Origin: Alphaproteobacteria bacterium
Lineage (GTDB): Bacteria > Pseudomonadota > Alphaproteobacteria > CBDBCS01 > JAHZLG01
Reading direction: 5' to 3'
Length of the DNA: 6,366 nucleotides
Assembly (NCBI GenBank): GCA_022599995.1
Contig: JAHZLG010000137.1
Span: forward strand, 1-6,366
The translations under genes were made by a program, and so were the position numbers. The notes below the pieces were generated by a model that was not told the DNA's origin, ran no database searches, and saw only the letters and a program-made list of their open reading frames with translations. Positions 1-6,350 of the stretch are shown one piece after another. The stretch's first letter is position 1, and every line of letters starts with the position of its first letter.

Positions 1-3000
1 CGGTATTTACAATATCGTCTCTCGAGGCGTTATTGCCGCCGTAGAGCTCAAAGATATCGTCTAGATGATCCCCGTCAAACACCAATTTCCATTTCACTGT
101 ATTCCCGGCAACGGAAAAAGCATCGCTGACATCAAGATCGACCGACCCTATTTGCGCTCCACGAGCATCTTCAACCTGTCCCCAACTGTATATATCAAGG
201 TTGACGTCATCTTCTTGCGTGGAGTCGAGTGTGGCGACAACATCAATGTACACAGCACCCTCGAAGACAGCCCTACTTGTGTGCCCATGCGAACTTTGTG
301 CTGTGAAATGGTTGAAAAACCGGGCGGGATCTTCTTCCGGAACAATCGGAAGCGGAGGAATCTCCCACCCAGGATCAATCGGAAAAATCGGAAGCGGAGT
401 AATCTCAATCGGAAACGGCAACGTAATAGGGCCACCAATCGGAGGCAGCGATTGAAACCTCCCCTCTAATTCAACTGAGAAAAAGACATTCTCGCCGCTA
501 AGGGTAGAGGCTTTCAAAAACCACGTATCTATCCCTTCGACACCATTCCCGAACAGGTGAATGACATGATCAGCACCCGAGCCAGTGGCGAAATATGAAT
601 TTTCGTATCCTTCCATGCGCGTAACCCGCAGCGTCTCGAAGTCTACCGTGGAGAGATCGATACCGGCAACCTCAGCAGCCTCCTTAACGAGCGCGCTAGG
701 ACTGAAGCTTTTCTTCGTCCCTATCGCCAAGCTGCCAAGATCGATAACGCCACCTTCTCCGATGCGGCCGCCTTCGTTGGTCGAAGGCTCGACCTCGAGC
801 TGGATCAGTCGGGTCAGGTCGTGCACCCCATCCGACGCCACATAGCGCACGGTCAGCCCCGAGGCACCGCCCGCGTAACTGCCCGAAAGCACCTGCGTCG
901 CGGCGTCAAAGTGAATGTCGCCGTTCGCATCAAGGTCTTGCACCGCATAGGTGATAGCCTCTTCATCGATCGCCGCCGCCAGTTGAATACTGAATTGCTC
1001 GCCGCGCGTGATTGTCCAGCCGGTTTCGGGATTCTCCCAGACCGGCACGGCATTCACGTAGGCATCCACCGTCGCATGAAGCTCTACCCCATCGACCGTT
1101 TTTCCTTCGAAGACAAATTCCTGCCGCCCGCCCGGTGCCAAATTGGTTATGTGCAGGGTGCTCCCCACCAGGTGAAGCCCCTCGACATCCGAGACCAGAT
1201 GCAATTCCTCAATGGACATGGCGGCATCAAAAATATCGCCCACCTCGAAGGTGGTGCCTGCAATCAGGGTCCCCGCGTCGACATACTCGACATCCCGGTG
1301 ATAGCGGAACCCAATCTCATAGCTTGAGAAGTTCGCCCCAGCAATGTGTGCCCACAAGTCGCCATCCTTGCCGACATCGATCACAAAGCTGTTTGCGTTG
1401 TAGGTCTCAAGATCGACCACGTAGTGCGGAATGACTGGCGAGGTGCCCGAGATGCGGCTAGGGCCCGTTTGCTCGGTCAGCACCGAGCCGAACAAGGTCA
1501 GATAATGCGCATCATAGGCGAAGCTCTGAATGTCGGCGACCATGATCTCGACCACGTCGCCCTCATCCAGGTCGGCATCCAAGCGGTAGAAGTCGCCTGA
1601 GATGGCTTCGATGCGGAAGTTGCCGCCGCCATTTTCCCCATAAATTTCGGCGTAGCGCGCCTTCCCTTCGATGTCAAAGGCATTGTCCTGCGGGGCCTCG
1701 GGGACAGAATAACCCAAGGTGGTATCGTAGTGATAGACGGGATAGGCTTCTTCGCTAATGTAGCCTGTTGTGGATGCGCCGTGCTCCAGATTGCGGTTGT
1801 CTTGATAGGTCTCTTCGGTGATCGCGGCAGTGTCGCCCAACCGCTGGACAAGCACTTCGTAATGTTGCCCGGGCATGTCCGATGGCAGAAACAGCCACGG
1901 CCCGGGGACGGGCTCCGGCCACGTAACGAAGATGGGATCGTACGGCCACGGATCGATGACGGGATCGATAACGAACGACGTAGAAGGCGTGAATTCTGAT
2001 TCATACCCATCAACATAGGCATAACTCGAACCATCGTCCGCATAGGAGGACGTATGTCCTTGGCCAAACGTTACCGTTGAGTAGGTCTCGGCAGTGCCAC
2101 GTTCCAAGGCATCATCGATTGTGAAAGGAAAATTGAAATCCTCATCCACACCCGACCACTCACTGCCATCGACGGTGGGTATAAAAGGCGTATCGTCAAA
2201 ATGGGACCCGAAGACGTCGTAATAATAGGGGACTTGGCTGCGCATCGACAGGGAGTAGTCGCCATCGGCCGTCACCTGAATATCAATAAAGACACCATGT
2301 TTGCCAGAGCTGCCCCAAATGTCGGTGGGCTCGTTGGTCTCGGTATAGAACCAATCCCCTCCTTGCGACTCCACCCCATCGCCTGCAACCGAGAGGCTTT
2401 CGGGAGTCCAATCGCGCCACCCGCTCACAAAGCATTCGACAAAATTAATGTCTGCCGTCGAGATTCCGCCGTAAGAGTATGACGGGCCAGTATCCACCAG
2501 ATACGAGTAGCTATCGATCTCACCCGGGGACAAGAAAATACGGTATGCGCCTTGCTCGAGCGTCATATCCCACGTTTCTTCTTGAACGCCCTCCTGGATA
2601 TACCCCTCCATGACAGCCCCTTCGACAATCAAATTCTTCGAGGCTTCATCGGCGACAGGGCGGTTATGCCAATCTTTTCCCGTGGGGTCGTAGACGACCA
2701 AGTCGGGGTTATGATCTGCATCTTCATCGTCGTCATCACGATCATCGTCGTCATGATCATCGTCGTCGTCATCGCGATCATCGTCCAGCACCGTCCCGCT
2801 TGGACCATCATTTCGATCAGCCGGTTGACCTATGCTGTCAGGATTTTCGGTCGCCACAGCGTGTTGTTGCTGCACCATCAGATGAAAATACAGTGTTTCT
2901 CCACTGTAGGTCGTGGCTTCGAACAACCAGTCGTGCGCGCCGGTTTCGGCTTGGGTGTACACTGTATCGTTCGCTAAAGCGACGAACGTGCCACGGGGGG

Positions 3001-3424
3001 CGTGGGCGACCGAAAGGGTGGACTGATTCACGTCGGACAGATCTACATTCGATGTCTCCGCTACCTGCAACAGCAGTTGAGATAGGTCGAATTCTTCTGC
3101 CGAGCCTATGCTCACCATCCCTAGGTCGACCGCTTGCTCTTGCAGCTCGTCAAATTGATCGTCCGAAAGGAAAGCGACGTTCTGCAATTGCCGTGGCTCT
3201 CGAGTGTCGATCGGGGGGGGCGTGCCACCGCCGCCGCCGCCAGCAATACCGACTGATGGCACGCTAGTATGGGTAGTTACCGCATTGTCGCTACAAGCGG
3301 CGAGTGCCACCAGCGCGGTAAACCAGCCCATGCTGGCAGGATTAACGGGTTTGTTGCGAATGACCCGCTTGGTCACTTTCGCGGCTTTGTTCGGGTTGAT
3401 ACTAACCAGGGAGATTTTTGCCAT
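1..3424 (-). CDS. Giant putative surface lipoprotein with duplicated domains, C-terminus beyond window
   Basis: Seen: an unbroken frame of 1141 codons from ATG at 3424 to the window edge, with no stop inside. The basic N-terminus is followed by a hydrophobic stretch (33-43) and lipobox LAAC at 41-44, then a Gly-run/Pro linker (62-71). Domains in order are: repeat copy 1 (99-187), Asp run (214-235), beta-rich Tyr/Asp/Gly region (260-480), Pro/Trp linker (485-514), PPC-like segment (about 605-708), weak repeat copy (716-790), Ig/cadherin-like domain of He_PIG type (about 793-878), repeat copy 2 (894-988), Pro/Ile linker (993-1034) and a last beta-rich part. Known: LxxC signals direct lipid attachment, and such Ig-like modules are common in adhesins. 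Inferred: an outer-membrane or surface adhesin or structural protein. The start is supported by GAAGGT at 3432-3437 and the promoter upstream. No catalytic motif was recognised, so specific function is unknown. Codon bias weakens toward the C-terminal third. Confidence 0.85.
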   Translation of the reverse strand, partial: MAKISLVSINPNKAAKVTKRVIRNKPVNPASMGWFTALVALAACSDNAVTTHTSVPSVGIAGGGGGGTPPPIDTREPRQLQNVAFLSDDQFDELQEQAVDLGMVSIGSAEEFDLSQLLLQVAETSNVDLSDVNQSTLSVAHAPRGTFVALANDTVYTQAETGAHDWLFEATTYSGETLYFHLMVQQQHAVATENPDSIGQPADRNDGPSGTVLDDDRDDDDDDHDDDDRDDDDEDADHNPDLVVYDPTGKDWHNRPVADEASKNLIVEGAVMEGYIQEGVQEETWDMTLEQGAYRIFLSPGEIDSYSYLVDTGPSYSYGGISTADINFVECFVSGWRDWTPESLSVAGDGVESQGGDWFYTETNEPTDIWGSSGKHGVFIDIQVTADGDYSLSMRSQVPYYYDVFGSHFDDTPFIPTVDGSEWSGVDEDFNFPFTIDDALERGTAETYSTVTFGQGHTSSYADDGSSYAYVDGYESEFTPSTSFVIDPVIDPWPYDPIFVTWPEPVPGPWLFLPSDMPGQHYEVLVQRLGDTAAITEETYQDNRNLEHGASTTGYISEEAYPVYHYDTTLGYSVPEAPQDNAFDIEGKARYAEIYGENGGGNFRIEAISGDFYRLDADLDEGDVVEIMVADIQSFAYDAHYLTLFGSVLTEQTGPSRISGTSPVIPHYVVDLETYNANSFVIDVGKDGDLWAHIAGANFSSYEIGFRYHRDVEYVDAGTLIAGTTFEVGDIFDAAMSIEELHLVSDVEGLHLVGSTLHITNLAPGGRQEFVFEGKTVDGVELHATVDAYVNAVPVWENPETGWTITRGEQFSIQLAAAIDEEAITYAVQDLDANGDIHFDAATQVLSGSYAGGASGLTVRYVASDGVHDLTRLIQLEVEPSTNEGGRIGEGGVIDLGSLAIGTKKSFSPSALVKEAAEVAGIDLSTVDFETLRVTRMEGYENSYFATGSGADHVIHLFGNGVEGIDTWFLKASTLSGENVFFSVELEGRFQSLPPIGGPITLPFPIEITPLPIFPIDPGWEIPPLPIVPEEDPARFFNHFTAQSSHGHTSRAVFEGAVYIDVVATLDSTQEDDVNLDIYSWGQVEDARGAQIGSVDLDVSDAFSVAGNTVKWKLVFDGDHLDDIFELYGGNNASRDDIVNT
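338..406 (-). repeat. Direct repeat encoding the Pro/Ile linker
   Basis: Two 27-bp units, at 380-406 and 338-364, match at 25 of 27 bases and are offset by 42 bp (14 codons). They encode EITPLPIFP and EIPPLPIVP. Further CCGATT/PxPI echoes lie just upstream (to about 448). The repeat builds a rigid proline-rich stalk between repeat copy 2 and the C-terminal beta region; tandem duplication of a 42-bp unit is the likely origin. Confidence 0.7.
461..745 (-). repeat. Intragenic repeat domain, copy 2 (residues 894-988)
   Basis: This is the partner of the N-terminal copy. It begins IDLGSLAIGT, runs through GIDLSTVDFETLRV and ends with the strand WFLKASTLSGE. It contains about six extra residues in the middle, including GSGADH and FGNG. 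It lies directly after the Ig/cadherin-like domain and before the C-terminal Pro/Ile linker, so the repeats flank the central body of the protein. Confidence 0.7.
1055..1279 (-). repeat. Possible degenerate third copy of the repeat domain (residues 716-790)
   Basis: The segment starts DAGTLIAGTTFEVGD and ends VFEGKTVDGVELHATV. It keeps the D-x-G-x-L...GT..F opening and the F-E-x-x-T-x-x-G-x-x-L strand pair of the other copies, but identity is low and gaps are needed. It leads straight into the Ig/cadherin-like domain at residue 793. It may instead be an unrelated beta domain with a similar pattern. Confidence 0.35.
2721..2785 (-). repeat. Asp-rich low-complexity run (residues 214-235)
   Basis: Imperfect GAY trinucleotide repeats encode 22 residues, of which 18 are Asp, broken by Arg, His, Arg and Glu. 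The strong negative charge suggests a flexible, calcium- or cation-binding spacer between repeat copy 1 and the following beta-rich region. It lacks the fixed DxDxDG spacing of EF-hand or thrombospondin-type calcium loops and the GGxGxDxx of RTX repeats, so calcium binding is only an inference. Confidence 0.7.
2864..3130 (-). repeat. Intragenic repeat domain, copy 1 (residues 99-187)
   Basis: Residues 99-139 align without gaps to residues 894-934 of the same protein, with about 17 of 41 positions identical by hand count. Shared landmarks are DLG, IG, Phe, AE, DLS, Val and TLxV in the same spacing. After a segment of differing length, the copies rejoin at a Trp/Phe strand and an A(S/T)TxSGE motif (residues 170-176 here) followed by alternating hydrophobics. 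I do not recognise the family; the alternating pattern suggests a beta domain after a helical start. Confidence 0.7.
3213..3220 (-). repeat. C8 homopolymer tract inside the lipoprotein gene
   Basis: Eight consecutive C on the coding strand (G on the given strand) span codons 69-71, all proline, directly after a run of four GGC codons. In the present length the frame stays open for the whole downstream protein. Losing one C would bring in TAG about 31 codons later, and gaining one would bring in TGA about 23 codons later, so any single-base slip would truncate the protein soon after its lipid anchor. Confidence 0.7.
3293..3424 (-). other. Predicted lipoprotein signal peptide and lipobox (residues 1-44)
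   Basis: The n-region of about 32 residues is unusually long and carries many Lys/Arg. It is followed by the hydrophobic stretch MGWFTALVALAAC, with Leu-Ala-Ala-Cys as the lipobox and Cys44 (codon at 3293-3295) as the expected lipidated residue. Ser follows the Cys, which by the E. coli +2 rule does not signal inner-membrane retention. Next come a low-complexity Ser/Thr/Val segment and a Gly6-Thr-Pro3 linker, as often seen after the lipid anchor of exported proteins. An internal Met at residue 32 could be an alternative start, but it would lose all the positive charges, so residue 1 is preferred. Confidence 0.65.
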
Positions 3425-3431
3425 TTGTGTT

Positions 3432-3437
3432 ACCTTC
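3432..3437 (-). promoter_or_regulatory. Ribosome binding site of the giant lipoprotein gene
   Basis: GAAGGT lies 7 nt before ATG at 3424. It supports that start over the internal Met at residue 32. Confidence 0.55.
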
Positions 3438-3466
3438 AACAGGGGCAGGTCGCAGTAATTCTTAGG

Positions 3467-3492
3467 ATGGTGCAGATTAATTGCTCCACCAT
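3467..3492 (-). promoter_or_regulatory. Imperfect hairpin at the 5' end of the lipoprotein mRNA
   Basis: Arms ATGGTG and CACCAT pair perfectly, followed after one G-G mismatch by two more pairs (AG with CT), enclosing an A/T-rich loop. It begins only a few bases after the expected transcription start. It could protect the 5' end of the message, act as an operator, or be chance. There is no U-tract, so it is not a terminator. Confidence 0.4.
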
Positions 3493-3502
3493 TGATGGCG
3501 AT

Positions 3503-3530
3503 ATTATAACATAATGTTGTTCTTTTTCAA
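3503..3530 (-). promoter_or_regulatory. Sigma70-type promoter for the giant lipoprotein gene
   Basis: On the minus strand there is TTGAAA (3530-3525), a 16-bp spacer and a perfect TATAAT (3508-3503), giving an expected start near 3496 and a leader of about 72 nt before ATG at 3424. It sits in the only A/T-rich part of the intergenic region. Small inverted repeats overlap it: TTCTT-gaaa-AAGAA over the -35 box, AACAT-t-ATGTT within the spacer and ATTAT-gtt-ATAAT over the -10 box. These may be operator half-sites, but no regulator can be named. Confidence 0.75.
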
Positions 3531-3677
3531 GAAACAGACGCTCATCCTCCGCCTGCGGGAAAACGGCAACCCACCTATTATTTTGGGCTTTCTGGGAATT
3601 GGTTTTGCTTCATCACAGGAAATTGATAGCGGACAAGAGGCCGGCCTTCCTTTGCTTCTTTCGCTTCCTTCAAGTGG

Positions 3678-5150
3678 TTACGCGCCAATATCCTTGCGCC
3701 AGCGAAAGCTCTCGGGTTGGAGGTTCATAGTAGCCAATTCGTGATATGCCCTGTCGCGCGCCTCGTCCAATGACTTGCCTTCCGCCGTGAGGGAGAAAAT
3801 CCGTCCGCCGTGGGCAAGCAGGACGCCGTCTCTCACGACTGTCCCCGCGTGGTGGATGACGCAGTGAGCCGATCTGCTGTCAAGGGCGGGCAGGGGCACG
3901 CCATCGAGCCCCGCTTGGGGGTAGCTCTTTGCCGCGACCACGATCGTGACGACGACCGTGTCATTGCCCAAAGAGTCAGCGTTCGCAGGGTCATTGCTGA
4001 GCGAATTCCATAATTGCGGCTTGCGCATGCCCCCCTGCCCTCCTGTACTCGCCTTCACAAGGTCGTGATGGGCATGCCGGGCACTCCATTGCATGGCCTT
4101 CAGCAAAAAGTCGTGATAGCTTGCAGACGGCATATTTCGGCGAAGTCGCGCCAGGATGGTCTGGCACTCGGGGTCGCCGAAGCGGACATTGAATTCCAGC
4201 ACACGCATCGAAGCGATGGGATCGTCCTCCTCGACCATCAACCCCACAAACAACACCCCGTGAAAGGGGGTGCCGCGGGCACGCATCGTGGCGAGCAATG
4301 GCTTCACGACCCGCTCGCCAATGGCGGACTCGACATCCGGCCCTACCCCGGGCACAGGCGAGAACGCGCCCATCCCGCCGGTGTTCGGCCCGCGGTCGCC
4401 GTCGAGGGCGCGCTTGTGGTCGCGGGCACAGCCAAGTGGGATGAAATCCTCGCCGGCACAGATGGCGAAATAGGAAATCTCCTTGCCAAAAAGCCGCTCT
4501 TCCACCACGACCTTCTGCCCTGCCGCGCCAAAGGCGTTGTTATCGAGGCAATCGGCAAGAGCATCATAGGCGTGTTGGGGAGTATCACAGACCACGACCC
4601 CCTTCCCGGCCGCAAGCCCATCGGCTTTCACCACTGCCTTGATGCCTTCTTGCTGCCACGCGTCGACAACCGCCTGTCCTTGGACGGCCGTGGTCACTTC
4701 CTCCCAGCGCGGTTGTGGGATATTGGCGGCATCCATCACCGCCCGGGCAAAACCCTTCGACCCCTCGAGCTGCGCCGCGGCTTGCGAGGGGCCAAACACC
4801 TCGACCCCTTCCCTCCTCAGCGCATCGGACACCCCCTCGACCAACGGTTGCTCGGGGCCGATCACCACCAAATCGATCGAGTGCGCCCGAACGATCTGCA
4901 TAATAGTCGCAGGGTCGGTCTTCTTGCTGGCAAGCAGGCTTGCCGGCACCAAGGGATGCACAGGGAGCGGCGGCGTGCCACCATTGCCCGGATAACAGTA
5001 CGTCGTGCAGGAAAACACCTTGGGTGCGAATAGCATCTCGGATGTGAAGTCGGAACTGGCCTCTTCATCCGCAAGGCGGGCGCAAATCGCATGCTCGCGC
5101 GCCCCACTGCCAATCACCAGCACGGTCACCGGTTTCTTTTCGTCGTTCAT
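3678..5150 (-). CDS. purD: Phosphoribosylamine-glycine ligase (GAR synthetase), enlarged form
   Basis: A cytoplasmic ATP-grasp enzyme that joins glycine to 5-phosphoribosylamine with ATP, the second step of de novo purine synthesis. Seen: the N-terminal nucleotide-like fold with GSGAREHA (14-21) and PGNGGT (54-59), GPEQPLVEG (98-106), the ATP-grasp segment VVKADGLAAGKGVVV (173-187), DHKR and GPNTGGMGAFSP (244-264), metal-binding ExNxRFGDPE (319-328), and the C-terminal GGRIFSLTAEG and RKDIG. The 490 residues exceed the usual roughly 425-430. Extra residues lie between GAREHA and PGNGGT (about 14) and after RFGDPE (about 35, residues 335-400). The usual IPTA is IPQP here. ATG at 5150 is chosen because GAGG at 5160-5163 sits 9 nt upstream. 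A GTG at 5186 would add 12 non-conserved residues encoded by the tandem repeat. It lies downstream of the reductase gene in the same direction. Confidence 0.95.
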   Translation of the reverse strand: MNDEKKPVTVLVIGSGAREHAICARLADEEASSDFTSEMLFAPKVFSCTTYCYPGNGGTPPLPVHPLVPASLLASKKTDPATIMQIVRAHSIDLVVIGPEQPLVEGVSDALRREGVEVFGPSQAAAQLEGSKGFARAVMDAANIPQPRWEEVTTAVQGQAVVDAWQQEGIKAVVKADGLAAGKGVVVCDTPQHAYDALADCLDNNAFGAAGQKVVVEERLFGKEISYFAICAGEDFIPLGCARDHKRALDGDRGPNTGGMGAFSPVPGVGPDVESAIGERVVKPLLATMRARGTPFHGVLFVGLMVEEDDPIASMRVLEFNVRFGDPECQTILARLRRNMPSASYHDFLLKAMQWSARHAHHDLVKASTGGQGGMRKPQLWNSLSNDPANADSLGNDTVVVTIVVAAKSYPQAGLDGVPLPALDSRSAHCVIHHAGTVVRDGVLLAHGGRIFSLTAEGKSLDEARDRAYHELATMNLQPESFRWRKDIGA

Positions 5151-5175
5151 CCGCCTTTTCCTCGGTTCGATTGAT

Positions 5176-5231
5176 CCCTTCCCCACCTCTCCCCTTCCCC
5201 ACCTCTCCCCTTCCCCACCTCTCCCCTTCCC
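5176..5231 (-). repeat. Tandem 16-bp repeat with G runs in the purD leader
   Basis: Three perfect copies of ccccacctctcccctt (5181-5196, 5197-5212, 5213-5228) are flanked by partial units. On the minus strand, which is the purD sense strand, this gives eight runs of three or four G separated by loops of 2 or 6 nt. That fits the standard G-quadruplex pattern in DNA or mRNA. The array ends about 25 nt before the purD ATG. The surrounding spacer (to about 5280) is also strongly purine-rich on this strand. Confidence 0.85.
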
Positions 5232-5283
5232 ATTACCCCTCTTCCTCTCACGCCCCCAGCCTCGTCCCTCTCGCTTCGTGGGA

Positions 5284-6336
5284 TCAGATGCAGGTATTGG
5301 GGTGTTGCTCGTGGATCGCCTCGATGGCTTTCAAGAGATCGTCACGCAAGGTCACATCAACAGCCGCGATGTTCGTTTTCAGCTGGGGCATTTTTGTCGC
5401 CCCGATGATGCTCGAGGTGAGAAAATCCTGTTGCAACGTAAAGGCAATCGCCAAGTGGGCCGGCTCGATCCCGTGCTGGTGCGCAAGATCAACATATTTG
5501 TGAATGGCGGGTTGGGCAATCTCCCCCGAGTGTCGATCGAAGCGCGGCCCCCAAAGCTTCAACCGTGAGCCCTCGGGCAGTGCCCCGCCCAGATATTTCC
5601 CGGTCAGGGTGCCGCTGGCTAAGGGGGAGTAGGCCAACAACCCCGCCTCTTCGCGCAACGAGATTTCCGACATGCCGACCTCGTAGTGCCGGTTGACCAG
5701 GTGATAGATATTCTGCACGGCTTCGACACGCGGCAACCCGTGCTGGGCGGCAAGGTTCAAGAAGGTCATGAACCCCCACGGGGTTTCGTTCGACAACCCG
5801 ATATGGCGTATCTTCCCTGCCTCGACGAGGGTTTGCAGGGCGTCGAGGGTCTCTCTAACCGGGACGGCGTCTTGTTCTCTGATGGCGGGGAAGCCGCGTC
5901 GCCCGAAGATGTTCACGGTGCGATCAGGCCAGTGTAATTGATAGAGATCAATGTAATCCGTTTGCAGGCGTTTCAGGGATTCATCGCAGGCCCGGATGAT
6001 ATGGGCTTTGTTCAACCTCACCTCTTTGCCAACATCGGGGCGGGCATAGGGAAAGCCTTGCGTGCGTCCTAAGACCTTGGTCGCCACGATCACCTTGTCG
6101 CGATTCTTGCGTGCCTGCATCCAGTTGCCTACCATCTTCTCGGACAACCCATAGGTCGCCTCGGTCGGCGGGATCGAGTACATCTCGGCCGTGTCGAGGA
6201 AATTCACCCCGTGATCCCACGCATAGTCGAGCTGCTCGAAGGCCTCCTGCTCAGAATTCTGTTGCCCATAGGTCATGGTGCCCATGCAGATGGTCGAGAC
6301 GTCGATGGCGGTTTTTCCGAGTTTGCGGTATTTCAC
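5284..6336 (-). CDS. NADPH-dependent aldo/keto reductase, Tas group
   Basis: A soluble oxidoreductase expected to reduce aldehydes or ketones with NADPH; the substrate is unknown. The 350 residues match the usual single TIM-barrel length. Seen: start MKYRKLGKTAIDVSTICMGT, catalytic tetrad Asp48 and Tyr53 (in FLDTAEMY), Lys87 (in VATKV) and His135 (in LYQLHW), and cofactor contacts Ser182-Asn183, Gln208-Asn209, YSPLASGTLTGKY (236-248) and the C-terminal IIGATKMPQLKTNI (310-323). The signatures GTMTYGQQNSE, YxxPPTEATxG and VGNW are those of E. coli Tas, so an orthologue is likely, but the gene name is left blank because many paralogues share them. The start is GTG at 6336, with AAGGAAG 7 nt upstream (6344-6350). 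It may be co-transcribed with purD 133 bp downstream; no terminator is visible between them. Confidence 0.95.
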   Translation of the reverse strand: MKYRKLGKTAIDVSTICMGTMTYGQQNSEQEAFEQLDYAWDHGVNFLDTAEMYSIPPTEATYGLSEKMVGNWMQARKNRDKVIVATKVLGRTQGFPYARPDVGKEVRLNKAHIIRACDESLKRLQTDYIDLYQLHWPDRTVNIFGRRGFPAIREQDAVPVRETLDALQTLVEAGKIRHIGLSNETPWGFMTFLNLAAQHGLPRVEAVQNIYHLVNRHYEVGMSEISLREEAGLLAYSPLASGTLTGKYLGGALPEGSRLKLWGPRFDRHSGEIAQPAIHKYVDLAHQHGIEPAHLAIAFTLQQDFLTSSIIGATKMPQLKTNIAAVDVTLRDDLLKAIEAIHEQHPNTCI

Positions 6337-6343
6337 AGGGGCA

Positions 6344-6350
6344 CTTCCTT
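6344..6350 (-). promoter_or_regulatory. Ribosome binding site supporting the GTG start of the reductase
   Basis: AAGGAAG is placed 7 nt before GTG at 6336. No later ATG or GTG fits, because the conserved barrel strand with GTMT begins within the first 22 residues. Confidence 0.65.

Noticed and set aside
940..965. RTX-like reading of short Gly/Asp motifs (GSGADH, FGNG, GGNN) in the lipoprotein
   Set aside because: There is no tandem nonapeptide GGxGxDxUx array, and a lipobox protein would not use the type I export that RTX proteins need.
1498..2067. Minus-strand frame of 189 codons and other small frames across 1-3400
   Set aside because: They overlap the continuous lipoprotein frame in other phases and are Arg/Pro/Ser-rich without any recognisable motif.
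2552..2977. Plus-strand frame with a hydrophobic Ile/Val run resembling a membrane segment
   Set aside because: The run is the antisense reading of the GAT/GAC repeats that encode the Asp stretch of the lipoprotein, so it is an artefact of composition.
3630..3650. GC-rich palindrome AGGCCGGCCT downstream of purD as a terminator
   Set aside because: The stem is short with no loop of its own and no T-tract follows on the minus strand, so it does not meet the pattern of an intrinsic terminator.
3514..3744. Plus-strand 76-codon frame in the intergenic region
   Set aside because: It runs into the 3' end of purD, has no convincing ribosome binding site, and starts inside the promoter of the lipoprotein gene.
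4014..5033. Long plus-strand frame of 339 codons
   Set aside because: It is exactly antisense to purD, shows no family resemblance and is Arg/His/Pro-rich, as expected of a shadow in GC-rich DNA.
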